From GCA-2725625 sp964574215 (lineage in GTDB: Bacteria; Pseudomonadota; Alphaproteobacteria; Rhodospirillales; UBA2165): DNA of 64,000 bases. Position numbers and translations under genes: made by a program. Location of the stretch: positions 1 through 64,000 of the forward strand of contig CAZNLR010000013.1 of the NCBI GenBank assembly GCA_964574215.1, read 5' to 3'. The notes beneath the pieces are model-generated. The model made no database searches. It saw only the letters and a program-made list of their open reading frames with translations, and was not told the DNA's origin. How positions within the stretch are numbered: position 1 is the stretch's first letter; every line of letters starts with the position of its first letter. Shown here piece by piece: positions 7,605-16,702 of this stretch.

Positions 7605-8816
7605 CTATCCCTTGCCGCCCGCCAATTTGACGGCTTCCGGATGCCGGCGCAAACGGCCCATGGAATAAACGCCGAATACGGGCCCCGGCGCCAGCAAGGC
7701 AAAGGCGATCCCCCATCCCAACTCGGCTACAATTATCGGCATCAGATGGATCGACACCAGGGTTAACAGAAATCCGCTGCAGGTTTGCACCGTGATCATG
7801 GTACCCACCAGATCGGGCGGCGACAGTTCGGCGACACTGGCGGAAAATTGAGCCGAATCGGCGATTACCGTCACCCCCCAGACGAAGCACACGGCAACCA
7901 ATAAATACGGCGATGCATCGAACAAAAATCCCGTCACCAAGGCGCAGGCGCCGCTGATCCCCATGGCCCACATGGTCAGCCAGGTGCGGCCGTGCCTGTC
8001 CGATAATACCCCGCCCAGCAGGCAGCCGATGACGCCGCCCACCCCCATGACACCGAAGGTGGCCAGGCGGGACCAAAAGGCCGGGTCCGTCATGCCGGTC
8101 CTGGCGTGAAAACTGGCGTCGAGAAAGACGCCGATCCAGGCCCACATGGCGAACAGTTCCCACATATGACCGAGATAGCCGAAATTCGCCAAGCGGATGG
8201 AAGGTGTGCCGTACCCTTTTAACAGAGCTTTGGGATCGAAGGCGGGCGATTTGATGTGGCGGGGACCGAGCTGCACGAAATTGACCAGTACGGCGGCCGT
8301 GAGAGCGACCGTTGATGCGGTGGCAATGGTGAAACGCCAGTCGAGACCGCCGAAGGCGTTGAAAAAATGGGGCGAGGCCGTTCCCAAAGTCAAAGCTCCC
8401 ACCAGCACCGCCGCCAGCAATCCGAGATCGCCTTTGGCCCAACCATTGACGATTTTCAACCCCACCGGATAGGTGCCCGCCATGCAGGCGCCGGTGATAA
8501 AGCGCAGAACGATGATGGCGTTTCCCGCCGGATCGGTGAACAGGATCAACCCGTTGGCGGCGGCGGCGACCAGGGCGGTCATCATAAAAAACCGCCTGGG
8601 ATCAATGCGGTCGGCGAGGGTGAGAAAGGCGCTGATCAATGTGCCTGCGACAAACCCACCCTGGACGGCGCTGCTGAAAAGCGAAATCTGCGTGGCGCTG
8701 AGATCGAACTCACCCCTCAGCGACGGTATCACCGCCGTCGCCGAAAACCACAAGGCGAAGACCGCAACCTCGCAGATGGCCAAAAGGGTCAGGGCAAAGG
8801 TTTTGGAATGCATCAT
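7605..8816 (-). CDS. MFS transporter
   Basis: 403 residues with about twelve hydrophobic helices in two halves. Family signatures are the first-loop region LADRIDPRRFF and the equivalent GGVLSDRHGRTWLTM between helices 8 and 9, typical of major facilitator proteins that couple transport to the proton gradient. The substrate cannot be told. Its start (MM) overlaps the stop of the monophosphatase gene by 3-4 bases, so it is the third gene of a minus-strand operon ubiH-like, monophosphatase, MFS. The C-terminal end is basic (RLRRHPEAVKLAGGKG). Confidence 0.85.
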   Translation of the reverse strand: MMHSKTFALTLLAICEVAVFALWFSATAVIPSLRGEFDLSATQISLFSSAVQGGFVAGTLISAFLTLADRIDPRRFFMMTALVAAAANGLILFTDPAGNAIIVLRFITGACMAGTYPVGLKIVNGWAKGDLGLLAAVLVGALTLGTASPHFFNAFGGLDWRFTIATASTVALTAAVLVNFVQLGPRHIKSPAFDPKALLKGYGTPSIRLANFGYLGHMWELFAMWAWIGVFLDASFHARTGMTDPAFWSRLATFGVMGVGGVIGCLLGGVLSDRHGRTWLTMWAMGISGACALVTGFLFDASPYLLVAVCFVWGVTVIADSAQFSASVAELSPPDLVGTMITVQTCSGFLLTLVSIHLMPIIVAELGWGIAFALLAPGPVFGVYSMGRLRRHPEAVKLAGGKG

Positions 8817-9655
8817 GGGCTGTCCTCACGATCCCCTCCCCCGATATTTAACGCGTGTTCGATAATGTTCCAGGTACTTTCATCCGGCGCCAACAAAAGG
8901 ACGCCCTTTCTGATTCGTGGCGAGTATGCCCTGCCGTCGATACATTTCGCAATGCCGCCGGCTTCCCTGAATATCAGCGTTCCCGCCGCGTGATCCCAGG
9001 GGTCAAGCCGCCCGATCACGGAAAAATCGCCCCGGCCACTGGCCAGCTCCAGATATTCATAACCCAAACAATTGTGATAGGACAAACCGGCGCAGTCCCG
9101 CCGCAAACTGTCTACCGCGCCGTTCATGGCAGCGGGCACCAGATATTCATCGCAATACCCGTGCATTTGTTGGAGGGGCTTTTCCCTTGCCAGCCGCGCC
9201 GCGCGAAAGTCGACCGGTCCGCCGATTTCCGCACCGGCATTCTTTTCCGTTAAGGCCAGTCGATTTTCCAGCGGCTCGTAGATCCAACCCATGACGGTTT
9301 CGCCCCGCCGGCAGAGGGCTACGATTACCACAAAAGGCGACCGCCCGGCAGCGTAGTTCTTGGTGCCGTCGATGGGGTCAATGATCCATACGGGATCGTC
9401 ACCGTCAATAGCGTCCAACAATTGGGGTTTTCTTTCAGTCGCTTCTTCGCCGATTACCAGTGAACCGGGAAGCAATTCCCGGAGCCGTTCCGTCAATCGG
9501 TATTCGCTTTGCTTGTCGGCGATGGTGACGGGCTCTCCCGAAGATTTGGTTTCAATGTCGGCGTCGGCCAATGATTGAAAGCGCGGCAGGATTTCGGTCT
9601 TGGCCACGTCACGGATAATATCGGCGACGCGGCCGGCATCGGGAAAAGGGCTCAT
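8813..9655 (-). CDS. inositol-monophosphatase family phosphatase
   Basis: 280 residues. The metal-binding motifs of the FIG superfamily are present: GEEATERK, WIIDPIDGTKNYAAG and the late LDPWDHAAGTLIFREAGG. Members dephosphorylate inositol phosphate, histidinol phosphate (HisN) or 3'-phosphoadenosine 5'-phosphate. The overall pattern fits the alphaproteobacterial HisN-like group, but no histidine gene is nearby, so substrate is left open. It is the middle gene of the minus-strand operon, one base from the upstream hydroxylase stop and overlapping the MFS start. Confidence 0.85.
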   Translation of the reverse strand: MSPFPDAGRVADIIRDVAKTEILPRFQSLADADIETKSSGEPVTIADKQSEYRLTERLRELLPGSLVIGEEATERKPQLLDAIDGDDPVWIIDPIDGTKNYAAGRSPFVVIVALCRRGETVMGWIYEPLENRLALTEKNAGAEIGGPVDFRAARLAREKPLQQMHGYCDEYLVPAAMNGAVDSLRRDCAGLSYHNCLGYEYLELASGRGDFSVIGRLDPWDHAAGTLIFREAGGIAKCIDGRAYSPRIRKGVLLLAPDESTWNIIEHALNIGGGDREDSP

Positions 9656-9656
9656 G

Positions 9657-10904
9657 CTAAAGGGCTTCGCCTTTCAACAGACGGGGCAAATCGCCCGCCT
9701 GGCCCATGGCGTGGCCCATGAAAAATTTTTTCAATGGACCGGCGCGGTGGACCGCCGCCAATCCGAGATCGCGGGCCAGCCTGACCGGCGTAATGTCATT
9801 GGAGAACAGACGCGTTAATCCGTCGGTCAGCGCCAGCATCAAGGTGTTGTCGAACCGCCGCCAGGTTTCGTACTTTTGCAGAACGTCCGCCGACCCGATA
9901 TCGAGGCCCAACCGGCGGGCATCGGTCAATACCTCCGCCAAAGCCGCGACGTCCCGTAGTCCCATGTTCAGTCCCTGGCCCGCGATGGGATGCATGGCAT
10001 GGGCCGAATCGCCGGCCAACGCCATTCTCTCCGCGATGCTCGCTTCCGCATATTGCAGCGACAAGGGATAACTCCAGCGGGGACCGACGAGTGACAGTTC
10101 GCCCAAAAAATCACCAAACCGGCTGGTGAACTCGGCAAGAAACAAATCATCCGGCAACCCCAGAAGCCCGTCGATCAGATCATTCCGTTCCGTCCAGACG
10201 ATGGAAGACCGGTGGCGTCCGTTGTCGTCCGGCAGGGGCAGGATGGCGAATGGTCCGGCGGGCAGGAAATGTTCGTGGGCGACGTTGTGGTGGGACCGTT
10301 CATGGGCGACGGTCAAGACGATGCCGGTCTGATGGTAGGACCAGTGGATCAGGTTAATACCGGCCTGATCGCGAATTTGAGACGTCCGTCCATCGGCACC
10401 GACGATCAACGGGGCGGTTAGAGCTTCTCCGCTATCGAGCCATGCCGTCACCGTTGCAGAGTTATATTCGACGGCCTTGATCTTCACCGGCGCCAGATAA
10501 GTGATATTGGGAAGCTCTGCTATACGGGTGAAGATCGCCTGGCGCAAAAACCTGTTTTCCACCATGAACCCCAGGGCGTCTTCGCCAATGTCCTGATGGT
10601 CGTAGTGTAGAAACAGACGGGATTCGCCGTCGGCCACGCGGATATCATTGATGGGAGCGGTGTTCCCGCCAATGTGCCGCCACATGCCGATTTGAGTCAG
10701 CATTTTCTTGGGCGTCAAGGCGATGGCCGATGCGCGTCCGTCAAAACCGGTATCGAGCTGGGTTCGCTGATCGACATGATCCGCAACAAGAACCTTAAAC
10801 CCGACGTCGGCCAGGGCAATCGCCAGACTGCCGCCCACCAAACCGCCGCCGACAATCAGGATATCGGCATTTGGGTGGGTTATATCTTTTCTTTTTTGGG
10901 TCAA
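9657..10904 (-). CDS. UbiH/UbiF/COQ6 family FAD-dependent hydroxylase
   Basis: 415 residues. An N-terminal FAD-binding Rossmann motif (ILIVGGGLVGGSLAIAL, about residues 15-31), the mid-protein segment IVGADGRTSQIRDQAG, and the second FAD motif LAGDSAHAMHPIAGQGLNMGLRD define the ubiquinone-biosynthesis hydroxylase family. The enzyme adds a hydroxyl group to the polyprenylated benzene ring of a ubiquinone precursor at the inner membrane. Which ring position is modified (UbiH-, UbiF- or UbiL-like) cannot be decided from sequence alone. It is the first gene of a three-gene minus-strand operon. Confidence 0.88.
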   Translation of the reverse strand: MTQKRKDITHPNADILIVGGGLVGGSLAIALADVGFKVLVADHVDQRTQLDTGFDGRASAIALTPKKMLTQIGMWRHIGGNTAPINDIRVADGESRLFLHYDHQDIGEDALGFMVENRFLRQAIFTRIAELPNITYLAPVKIKAVEYNSATVTAWLDSGEALTAPLIVGADGRTSQIRDQAGINLIHWSYHQTGIVLTVAHERSHHNVAHEHFLPAGPFAILPLPDDNGRHRSSIVWTERNDLIDGLLGLPDDLFLAEFTSRFGDFLGELSLVGPRWSYPLSLQYAEASIAERMALAGDSAHAMHPIAGQGLNMGLRDVAALAEVLTDARRLGLDIGSADVLQKYETWRRFDNTLMLALTDGLTRLFSNDITPVRLARDLGLAAVHRAGPLKKFFMGHAMGQAGDLPRLLKGEAL

Positions 10905-11236
10905 ATCCCTTCCTTTGATATCCGCAAAGACATTAAGCGTGCTTTGGTCACCTTCGCAACCATCTGTTTTGAAATCGTTTAAAATATGGTCGTTTTTTAG
11001 GGAGTTCGGTTGCCATAGAATTACAGCGCCGCGCCCTCGACCTCTTTTGGCTAAAAATTAATCAAAACCACCTTTCTGCTTAATTTATAGACAATATTGG
11101 TTTGGCTGTATCCCTCCGAGAATCTCCTTAAATCCAGGTTAACCAACTGATTTCATTTGATAAATATGAAACCGTGCAAAACCGGCACGGAAATTGAAAT
11201 TAATGATCGAACTGGCCTGAAAGAGGAGGGATTCTG
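10905..11236. other. intergenic region upstream of amtB
   Basis: A 332-base AT-rich gap between the divergent hydroxylase operon and amtB. Apart from the dyad and sigma-54-like sequence at 11172-11198 I see no gene, RNA or repeat in it. Confidence 0.6.
11172..11198 (+). promoter_or_regulatory. dyad and imperfect sigma-54-like promoter of amtB
   Basis: CCGTGC (11172-11177) and GCACGG (11185-11190) form an inverted repeat with a 7-bp spacer. The right arm is part of CGGCACGGAAATTGAA (11183-11198), which resembles the sigma-54 consensus TGGCACG-N4-TTGCA but has GA in place of the key -12 GC. It lies about 40 bases before the amtB ATG. Ammonium transporters are commonly under NtrC/sigma-54 control, but the -12 mismatch makes this tentative. 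Confidence 0.35.
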
Positions 11237-12568
11237 ATGCGGGTTCATTTAAAGCCAATCAGCACATTTATATTTACTTTAGTCGCCTTGGCGCTGACGT
11301 CGACGCCCGTCTGGGCCGCTGACGATAAACTCAACAGCGGCGATACCGCCTGGATAATTGCAGCGACGGCATTGGTGCTGTTTATGACCATGCCCGGTCT
11401 GGCACTATTTTACGGCGGTCTGGTTAGGTCCAAAAATGTCCTATCCGTCCTCATGCAATGTTTCGGCATCTGTTGCGCGGCCTCGGTCTTATGGCTGGTA
11501 ATCGCCTATAGTATCGCCTTCGGCGAAGGCAATGCCTGGTGGGGCGGTTTGGGCAAGGCCTTCCTGGCCGGTATCGGCACCGACAATCTCAGCGGAACCA
11601 TTCCCGAAAATGTCTTTTTCATATTTCAGATGACCTTCGCCATCATCACGCCCGGTCTGATCGTCGGCGCCTATGTGGAACGCATCAAGTTCAGCGCCGT
11701 CATGTTGTTCAGCGGACTTTGGCTGTTAGTGGTTTACGCGCCGTCGACCCATTGGATTTGGGGCGGCGGCCTCTTGGCCGATCTGGGCTGGGCCAGCGAA
11801 GCTCTCAAAGGTTATGCGACGATGGATTTCGCCGGCGGCTTGGTGGTTCACGCCAACGCCGGTGTCGCCGCCTTGATTATCGCCAAGGCGCTGGGCAGCC
11901 GGACCGGCTTCCCTCACGATCTCAGACCGCCCCACAATCCGGGGCTGGTGATGATCGGGGCCGCCATGCTATGGGTCGGCTGGTTCGGCTTTAACGGCGG
12001 GTCGGCGCTGGCCGCCAACGGTGGCGCCGGTATGGCCATCACGGCCACCCATATTTCCGCCTCTACGGCCTGCCTGGTCTGGATCACCATTGAGTGGATC
12101 AAGTTCGGCAAGCCCAGTTTGGTGGGTATCGCCACGGGCGCCATTGCCGGTCTGGCGACCATCACCCCGGGCTCCGGTTTCGTCGGTCCTGTCGGTGGTC
12201 TGGTCTACGGCTTCCTCGCCGGGATCATTTGCTTCTATATGATCAACGTGGTGAAGGTGAAATGGAAAATCGACGATTCCCTGGACGTTTTCGCGGTTCA
12301 CGGCGTCGGCGGTATATTGGGGATTCTGCTGACGGCCTTTTTCGCCGATGAGAGTCTCGGAGGTTTGGGCCTGCCCGAAGGTGTGACCATGGGCACGGCG
12401 TTCATGGGCCAATTGCTGGCAACGGTGGTTACCGTCGTCTGGGCCGGTGTGGCCGGTTACGTCATCGTCAAGATTGTCCAAGCGACGGTGGGATTGAGGG
12501 TGAATTCAGACGAGGAAACCGAGGGACTGGACATAACGTCCCACGGCGAACGCAGCTACGATCTGTAG
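11237..12568 (+). CDS. amtB: ammonium transporter
   Basis: 443 residues. A signal peptide (to about residue 27, ending VWAAD) precedes eleven transmembrane helices, as in other Amt/MEP/Rh proteins. Recognisable signatures are MTMPGLALFYGGLVRSKNVLS, HFAGGLVVH-type segment DFAGGLVVHANAG with one pore histidine, and DVFAVHGVGGILG with the other. The trimer conducts ammonium/ammonia across the inner membrane and is blocked by GlnK. AGGAGG lies just before the ATG. The next gene, 24 bases on, encodes that PII regulator. The usual order in bacteria is glnK first, so the order amtB-glnK is less common. Confidence 0.96.
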   Translation: MRVHLKPISTFIFTLVALALTSTPVWAADDKLNSGDTAWIIAATALVLFMTMPGLALFYGGLVRSKNVLSVLMQCFGICCAASVLWLVIAYSIAFGEGNAWWGGLGKAFLAGIGTDNLSGTIPENVFFIFQMTFAIITPGLIVGAYVERIKFSAVMLFSGLWLLVVYAPSTHWIWGGGLLADLGWASEALKGYATMDFAGGLVVHANAGVAALIIAKALGSRTGFPHDLRPPHNPGLVMIGAAMLWVGWFGFNGGSALAANGGAGMAITATHISASTACLVWITIEWIKFGKPSLVGIATGAIAGLATITPGSGFVGPVGGLVYGFLAGIICFYMINVVKVKWKIDDSLDVFAVHGVGGILGILLTAFFADESLGGLGLPEGVTMGTAFMGQLLATVVTVVWAGVAGYVIVKIVQATVGLRVNSDEETEGLDITSHGERSYDL

Positions 12569-12592
12569 GACAGGGTTAAAAGGAGTAATGCC

Positions 12593-12931
12593 ATGAAGTA
12601 CATAGTGGCGGTAATCAAACCGGCGAAACTGGACGCCGTTAGAGAAGCTTTGACCGAGATCGGTATCCAGGGTCTGACCTCCAGCGAGGTTTCCGGGTTC
12701 GGGCGGCAAAAGGGGCATACGGAAATTTACCGGGGCGCCGAATACGCCATCAGCTTCGTGCCCAAGACTAAAATCGAAATCGCGGTCGGTGACGATATGG
12801 CCGACGGGGTGATTGAATGCATCCAAAGCACCGCTGGTTCGGACAATATAGGTGACGGCAAAATCTTCGTGCTTGAATTACAAGAAGCCGTCCGCATCCG
12901 CACCGGTGAAAGGGGCCAAGAGGCGTTATAA
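12593..12931 (+). CDS. glnK: PII nitrogen regulatory protein
   Basis: 112 residues, the standard PII length. The T-loop carries the uridylylation site Tyr51 in GHTEIYRGAEY, and the C-terminal signature GKIFVLELQEAVRIRTGERG is intact. PII trimers sense 2-oxoglutarate, ATP and ADP; in the nitrogen-replete state the unmodified protein plugs AmtB. Called glnK rather than glnB because of the amtB neighbour. AAGGAG precedes the ATG. It is probably co-transcribed with amtB and so induced under nitrogen limitation. Confidence 0.95.
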   Translation: MKYIVAVIKPAKLDAVREALTEIGIQGLTSSEVSGFGRQKGHTEIYRGAEYAISFVPKTKIEIAVGDDMADGVIECIQSTAGSDNIGDGKIFVLELQEAVRIRTGERGQEAL

Positions 12932-12972
12932 GGAAGCGTTTTAGTTATATCCTGGCATCGCCCGGTCGGTTA

Positions 12973-13425
12973 TTACAGGACCTCATAGGCGTCAATAATG
13001 ACGGCGTTGGGGGTCCGCTGACCGGAGCCGATGGCCAAGACCCGGTTCAGCCACTCGTATTTTCCGGGTGACGCCTCAAACATCAGAGCTTCCCGAAAAT
13101 AGTATAGAGACGGATCGACATCCTCGCCGGCGGCCATGCGCTGCATCACCTCGGCCGGTCCGTGCCGCATCCCGAGACCCTTCATAAATATAATTTCGCC
13201 GTCGTCACATTCGAGGGTCACGCGGACATCAAGATCGGCAACCCCGTCGACCCGTATAAGCTGACAATCCGATCCGCCGGCCTGGAGCTTGCCCCGTAGC
13301 CTTTCCCCTTCGAATTCACCGCCGAGAACGGGAATAAACCGTCTTTCGCCCACCGGGCCCTTTTTAGTGATTTTCGGATCGTCGACGTGGGCATTCAACT
13401 TGAACAGGGGCTGGGTTTTGATCAT
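12973..13425 (-). CDS. DUF3237 family protein
   Basis: 150 residues with the pattern of DUF3237: an N-terminal LFKLNAHVDDP strand, GPVGERRFIPVLGGEFEG, then LRVDGVADLDVRVTLECDDG-like strands and the late YYFREALMFEASPGKYEWLNRVLAIGSG. The family is a small beta-barrel of uncertain function. AAGGA precedes the ATG. It converges on glnK with a 41-base gap and diverges from the aminotransferase gene. Confidence 0.85.
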   Translation of the reverse strand: MIKTQPLFKLNAHVDDPKITKKGPVGERRFIPVLGGEFEGERLRGKLQAGGSDCQLIRVDGVADLDVRVTLECDDGEIIFMKGLGMRHGPAEVMQRMAAGEDVDPSLYYFREALMFEASPGKYEWLNRVLAIGSGQRTPNAVIIDAYEVL

Positions 13426-13543
13426 GGGGCTGATCCTTATCGGTTAGAGTGCGAGACTGGTCGGAATTTAACGGCAATAGAAATATTTGGTCAAAACATT
13501 CTTGCGGGCGGCCCTGTTAGCGGTCTTGTGAGCGGACAGGCGC

Positions 13544-14755
13544 ATGGTTAGTATCCGCCGCATGTACAATAACGACCTCGATAAACTGACCGACTATCCC
13601 TTCGACCGGCTGCGGGCTTTGCTGAATCCCCTATCACCGCCCGAAGACAAAGAGCCCCTGATCATGTCGCTGGGAGAGCCGCAGCATGCGCCGCCCGCTC
13701 TTTTGGCCGAAACCGTCGCCGCCAATTCGGATCTCTGGGGCAAATATCCGCCGGTGGCAGGATCGGTGGATTTGCTGGCATCTATTGGCGGATGGCTGAC
13801 CCGCCGCTACGGATTGTCCGACGGCACAATCGATCCAACAGAAAATATTGTTGCCGTCTCGGGAACACGTGAGGCCCTCTACATGGTGGGCGGGCTGGCC
13901 ATACCGGACCGGAAAAACGGTGGCAAGCCGGCCGTGCTGATTCCCAACCCGTTTTATCAGGTCTATATCGGCGCGGCGGTGATGAGCCGGGCGGAGCCTG
14001 TCTACCTGGCGGCCACCCGTGAAACCGGGTTTCTGCCTGATTTTACCCCGCTCGATGAACCAACGCTGGGCCGCACCGCCCTTGCCTATCTGTGCACCCC
14101 GGCCAATCCCCAGGGCGCCATCGCCGATCTGGATTATCTCAAACAGGCCATCCAATTGGCCCGGAAATACGATTTCGTCCTTGCCATCGACGAATGTTAC
14201 GCTGAAATTTACAACCAGACGCCGCCGCCGGGGGCGCTTGAAGCCTGTGCAGATATGGGCGGCGGCTTTGAAAATGTTCTTATTTTTCATTCCCTCTCCA
14301 AACGGTCCAACGCGCCGGGCTTGCGGTCCGGCTTTGTCGCCGGTGACCCCGATCTGATCAAAAAACTAAAAACCTTGCGAAATTACGGCGGCGCCTCGCT
14401 GCCGGGCCCAATCATGGCGGCCTCGGCGACGCTGTGGCGGGACGAACACCATGTGGCGGCCAACCGGGCCCTTTACCGGCAGAAATTTGACCGGGCCGAT
14501 CAATTGCTCGCCGGCCGGTTCGGCTATTACCGGCCCGAAGGCGGATTTTATCTCTGGCTTGATGTGGGCGACGGCGAGAATGCGGCGGCGCGCCTGTGGC
14601 AGGGGGCCGGGGTACGGGTGATTCCCGGCGCCTATCTGGCAAGGGCCGGACGGGATGGCGTCAATCCCGGTGATCCTTACATCCGGATTGCCCTGGTCCA
14701 GGACCCGGAACTCATATCGGAAGCATTGAGCCGCCTAGTCGCTACGCTTACCTGA
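13544..14755 (+). CDS. class I/II aminotransferase (DapC-like)
   Basis: 403 residues. A fold-type I PLP enzyme: substrate-side motif YPPVAGSVDLLASIGGWL, AIDECYAEIYNQ with the PLP-pairing Asp and Tyr, and SLSKRSNAPGLRSGF containing the Schiff-base lysine; the late Arg in YIRIALV binds the substrate carboxylate. The overall sequence fits succinyldiaminopimelate transaminase (lysine/peptidoglycan pathway), but no other dap gene is nearby, so this remains a family-level call. ATG 13544 and ATG 13562 (MYNNDLDKL) are both possible starts; neither has a strong ribosome binding site. Confidence 0.82.
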   Translation: MVSIRRMYNNDLDKLTDYPFDRLRALLNPLSPPEDKEPLIMSLGEPQHAPPALLAETVAANSDLWGKYPPVAGSVDLLASIGGWLTRRYGLSDGTIDPTENIVAVSGTREALYMVGGLAIPDRKNGGKPAVLIPNPFYQVYIGAAVMSRAEPVYLAATRETGFLPDFTPLDEPTLGRTALAYLCTPANPQGAIADLDYLKQAIQLARKYDFVLAIDECYAEIYNQTPPPGALEACADMGGGFENVLIFHSLSKRSNAPGLRSGFVAGDPDLIKKLKTLRNYGGASLPGPIMAASATLWRDEHHVAANRALYRQKFDRADQLLAGRFGYYRPEGGFYLWLDVGDGENAAARLWQGAGVRVIPGAYLARAGRDGVNPGDPYIRIALVQDPELISEALSRLVATLT

Positions 14756-14779
14756 AACGCTGGGGGGAATGAATCCCGG

Positions 14780-16228
14780 CTAAAATACCGCTGCCGAGAC
14801 CGTGTGGTTTATTTTTAGCAGATCAGCCAGGACCGCCAATCCTTTCTCGACCTGTTCCACGTCGTCAGGCGGACCCAGGCAAACCCGCACCGCTTCGACC
14901 GACGGCGTCGCATCGATACTGAAATTCGCCGAGGATAGAACGGAGACGCCGGCCTCTTTGGCGCGGGAGACGAAGTCGTTGGCCCGCCAGTTGTCCGGCA
15001 GCCTCAACCATAGATGATAACTGGCCGGATGGGTCTGCACCAATGAGGCGGGCAGAATTTCTTTGACGATCGCCTGGCGCCGCGATGCTTCTCGCCGGTG
15101 CCAAAGGGTGAATTCTTCGGCGGCGCCGTTTTCGATCCAGCGGCTGGCAACTTCCGCCATGAAGGGCGGCGCCATCCAACTGGTGAGATTGAGGGTGTTG
15201 CGGCAACGGTCAACTAAATTTTCCGGCGCCAGCACATAACCGATCCGTAATCCCGGCGCCATGAATTTAGCGGCGCCGGTAATATAAACGGACTGGTCCG
15301 GAGCGAACACCGATAACGGCGGCGGCGCATCCTCCAGCAGATATCCGTAGACGTCGTCATCGATAATCGTAACGTTGTATTTTTCGGCGATGGCCGCAAT
15401 GGCCTGACGGCGCGCTTCGGGCATGACGGCGGTGGTTGGATTTTGCAAGGTCGTCAGGCAATAAAGTAATTTAGGCGGCTGAGACCGGCAGAGCCTTTCG
15501 AAAGCGTCAGGAATCAACCCTTCCTCGTCCATATCGAGGGCCTCCAACTTAAGACCCAGATGATGGGCCAGGCCCTGAATAGCGGGATAGGTGAGATACT
15601 CAGCCGCAATCGACTCACCCGGTCCGGCCAGGGCCATCAAGACCGTCGTCAAGGCATGTTGCGCCCCGTTACAGATGATCATCCGGTCGGCGCTCGCCGC
15701 CAGGCCGCTTCTTTTGAGCCAGGCCGCACCGGCGGCCCGATGACGATAGGTGCCGCCTTCGGTTTGATAGCCGAGCAGCTGGTCGAGTTCCGGGCTGCGG
15801 GCGATCTCGGTTATGGTCCGGGAGAAAATTTCGGCCCGGTTGCCGGCGGCCGGCATATTGAGGCCAAAATCGATGATCTCGGGACCCTCAACAGAAGGTC
15901 CCTCCTGGGATAGGTCCCTGCCGGAAATTGTGGTTTGTTCCCCCTCGATCTTAAAGAAACCATCTTCGCCGGCCGCTTCCGGTATCGGTCCCCGTACAAA
16001 GGTGCCACGTCCGACTTCGCCCTGGGTCAGCCCGCGGCGCTCAGCATCATGATAGGCCCGGCTGACGGTGCCGACGGTGACACCTAGCTGATAGGCCAGT
16101 TCCCGATGGGTCGGCAACCGATCCCCCGGCAACACGGCGCCCGTTTTAATATCGTCGGCCAGGGCATCGGCGATGGCGAGGTAGCGCGGTCCCCGGCGGT
16201 TCTCAATATTCGGCATCCAAATTGTCAT
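14780..16228 (-). CDS. MocR-type regulator (GntR HTH plus aminotransferase fold)
   Basis: 482 residues from ATG 16228 (MTIWMPNIENRRGPRY); the frame is open to 16264. Residues about 15-85 are a GntR winged helix (GDRLPTHRELAYQLGVTVGTVSRAY). The remainder is an aminotransferase-like effector domain with IIDDDVYGYLLED and the PLP-lysine region GAAKFMAPGLRIGY. MocR proteins use PLP or an amino-PLP adduct as signal. It diverges from a DUF1127 gene, and several GACAAT/ATTGTC boxes lie between them, one dyad covering its own start codon. It probably controls both genes. Confidence 0.88.
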   Translation of the reverse strand: MTIWMPNIENRRGPRYLAIADALADDIKTGAVLPGDRLPTHRELAYQLGVTVGTVSRAYHDAERRGLTQGEVGRGTFVRGPIPEAAGEDGFFKIEGEQTTISGRDLSQEGPSVEGPEIIDFGLNMPAAGNRAEIFSRTITEIARSPELDQLLGYQTEGGTYRHRAAGAAWLKRSGLAASADRMIICNGAQHALTTVLMALAGPGESIAAEYLTYPAIQGLAHHLGLKLEALDMDEEGLIPDAFERLCRSQPPKLLYCLTTLQNPTTAVMPEARRQAIAAIAEKYNVTIIDDDVYGYLLEDAPPPLSVFAPDQSVYITGAAKFMAPGLRIGYVLAPENLVDRCRNTLNLTSWMAPPFMAEVASRWIENGAAEEFTLWHRREASRRQAIVKEILPASLVQTHPASYHLWLRLPDNWRANDFVSRAKEAGVSVLSSANFSIDATPSVEAVRVCLGPPDDVEQVEKGLAVLADLLKINHTVSAAVF

Positions 16229-16332
16229 GGTGACAATATAACCGTTGACTTTAGAATGTGTCAAGATTATACCGATTGTCTCGATAAAAAGAGGACAATA
16301 TCATGGATATGACCCAAAATAGACAATATTGT
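16221..16332. promoter_or_regulatory. repeated ATTGTC/GACAAT operator boxes
   Basis: ATTGTCA (16221-16227) and TGACAAT (16231-16237) form a perfect dyad with a 3-bp spacer over the MocR start codon. Further ATTGTC (16275-16280), GACAAT (16294-16299) and GACAAT within the palindrome ACAATATTGT (16322-16332) follow. Five copies in 112 bp between and just inside divergent genes suggest binding sites of the MocR regulator. Confidence 0.5.
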
Positions 16333-16578
16333 ACCGATACAATTTCACCGGTTAGCCCCGACTGCACGGGTGCGGTTTCGCAACGGCAGGCGTCGAGCAC
16401 CGTTCTGGATCTTATCGCCGCTACGGTATTTAAGCTGTTTGTGGTCTTGTTTCTGTGGCGTCAACGGCACCGCCAGCGACGCGCCTTGGCCGAATTGGAC
16501 GATCGCATTTTGCAGGATATCGGGATCAAAAAACGGGATGCACTGTTCGAGGCCAATAAGCCCTTTTGGCGCGCTTAA
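16303..16578 (+). CDS. DUF1127 small basic protein
   Basis: 91 residues. The C-terminal half has the DUF1127 signature: a hydrophobic stretch followed by RRALAELDDRILQDIGIKKRDALFEANKPFWR. Short DUF1127 proteins of alphaproteobacteria affect RNA turnover and phosphate/carbon metabolism through small-RNA networks; longer ones such as this are less studied. The start ATG at 16303 has AGAGGA upstream; a second ATG (16309) is possible. The first 40 residues are polar and unremarkable. It is divergent from the MocR gene and shares the operator region. Confidence 0.8.
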   Translation: MDMTQNRQYCTDTISPVSPDCTGAVSQRQASSTVLDLIAATVFKLFVVLFLWRQRHRQRRALAELDDRILQDIGIKKRDALFEANKPFWRA

Positions 16579-16702
16579 GTCGGCCAAAAGAGCGTATCTG
16601 GGCTTATTACCATATCGAAACATTAAATATTTCGGATAAATCGGCGCGAAAGTGTTTTTTTTCAAGGTGTTGTAGCGTTTTCTTAAGGTTTGAGACGTTT
16701 TG

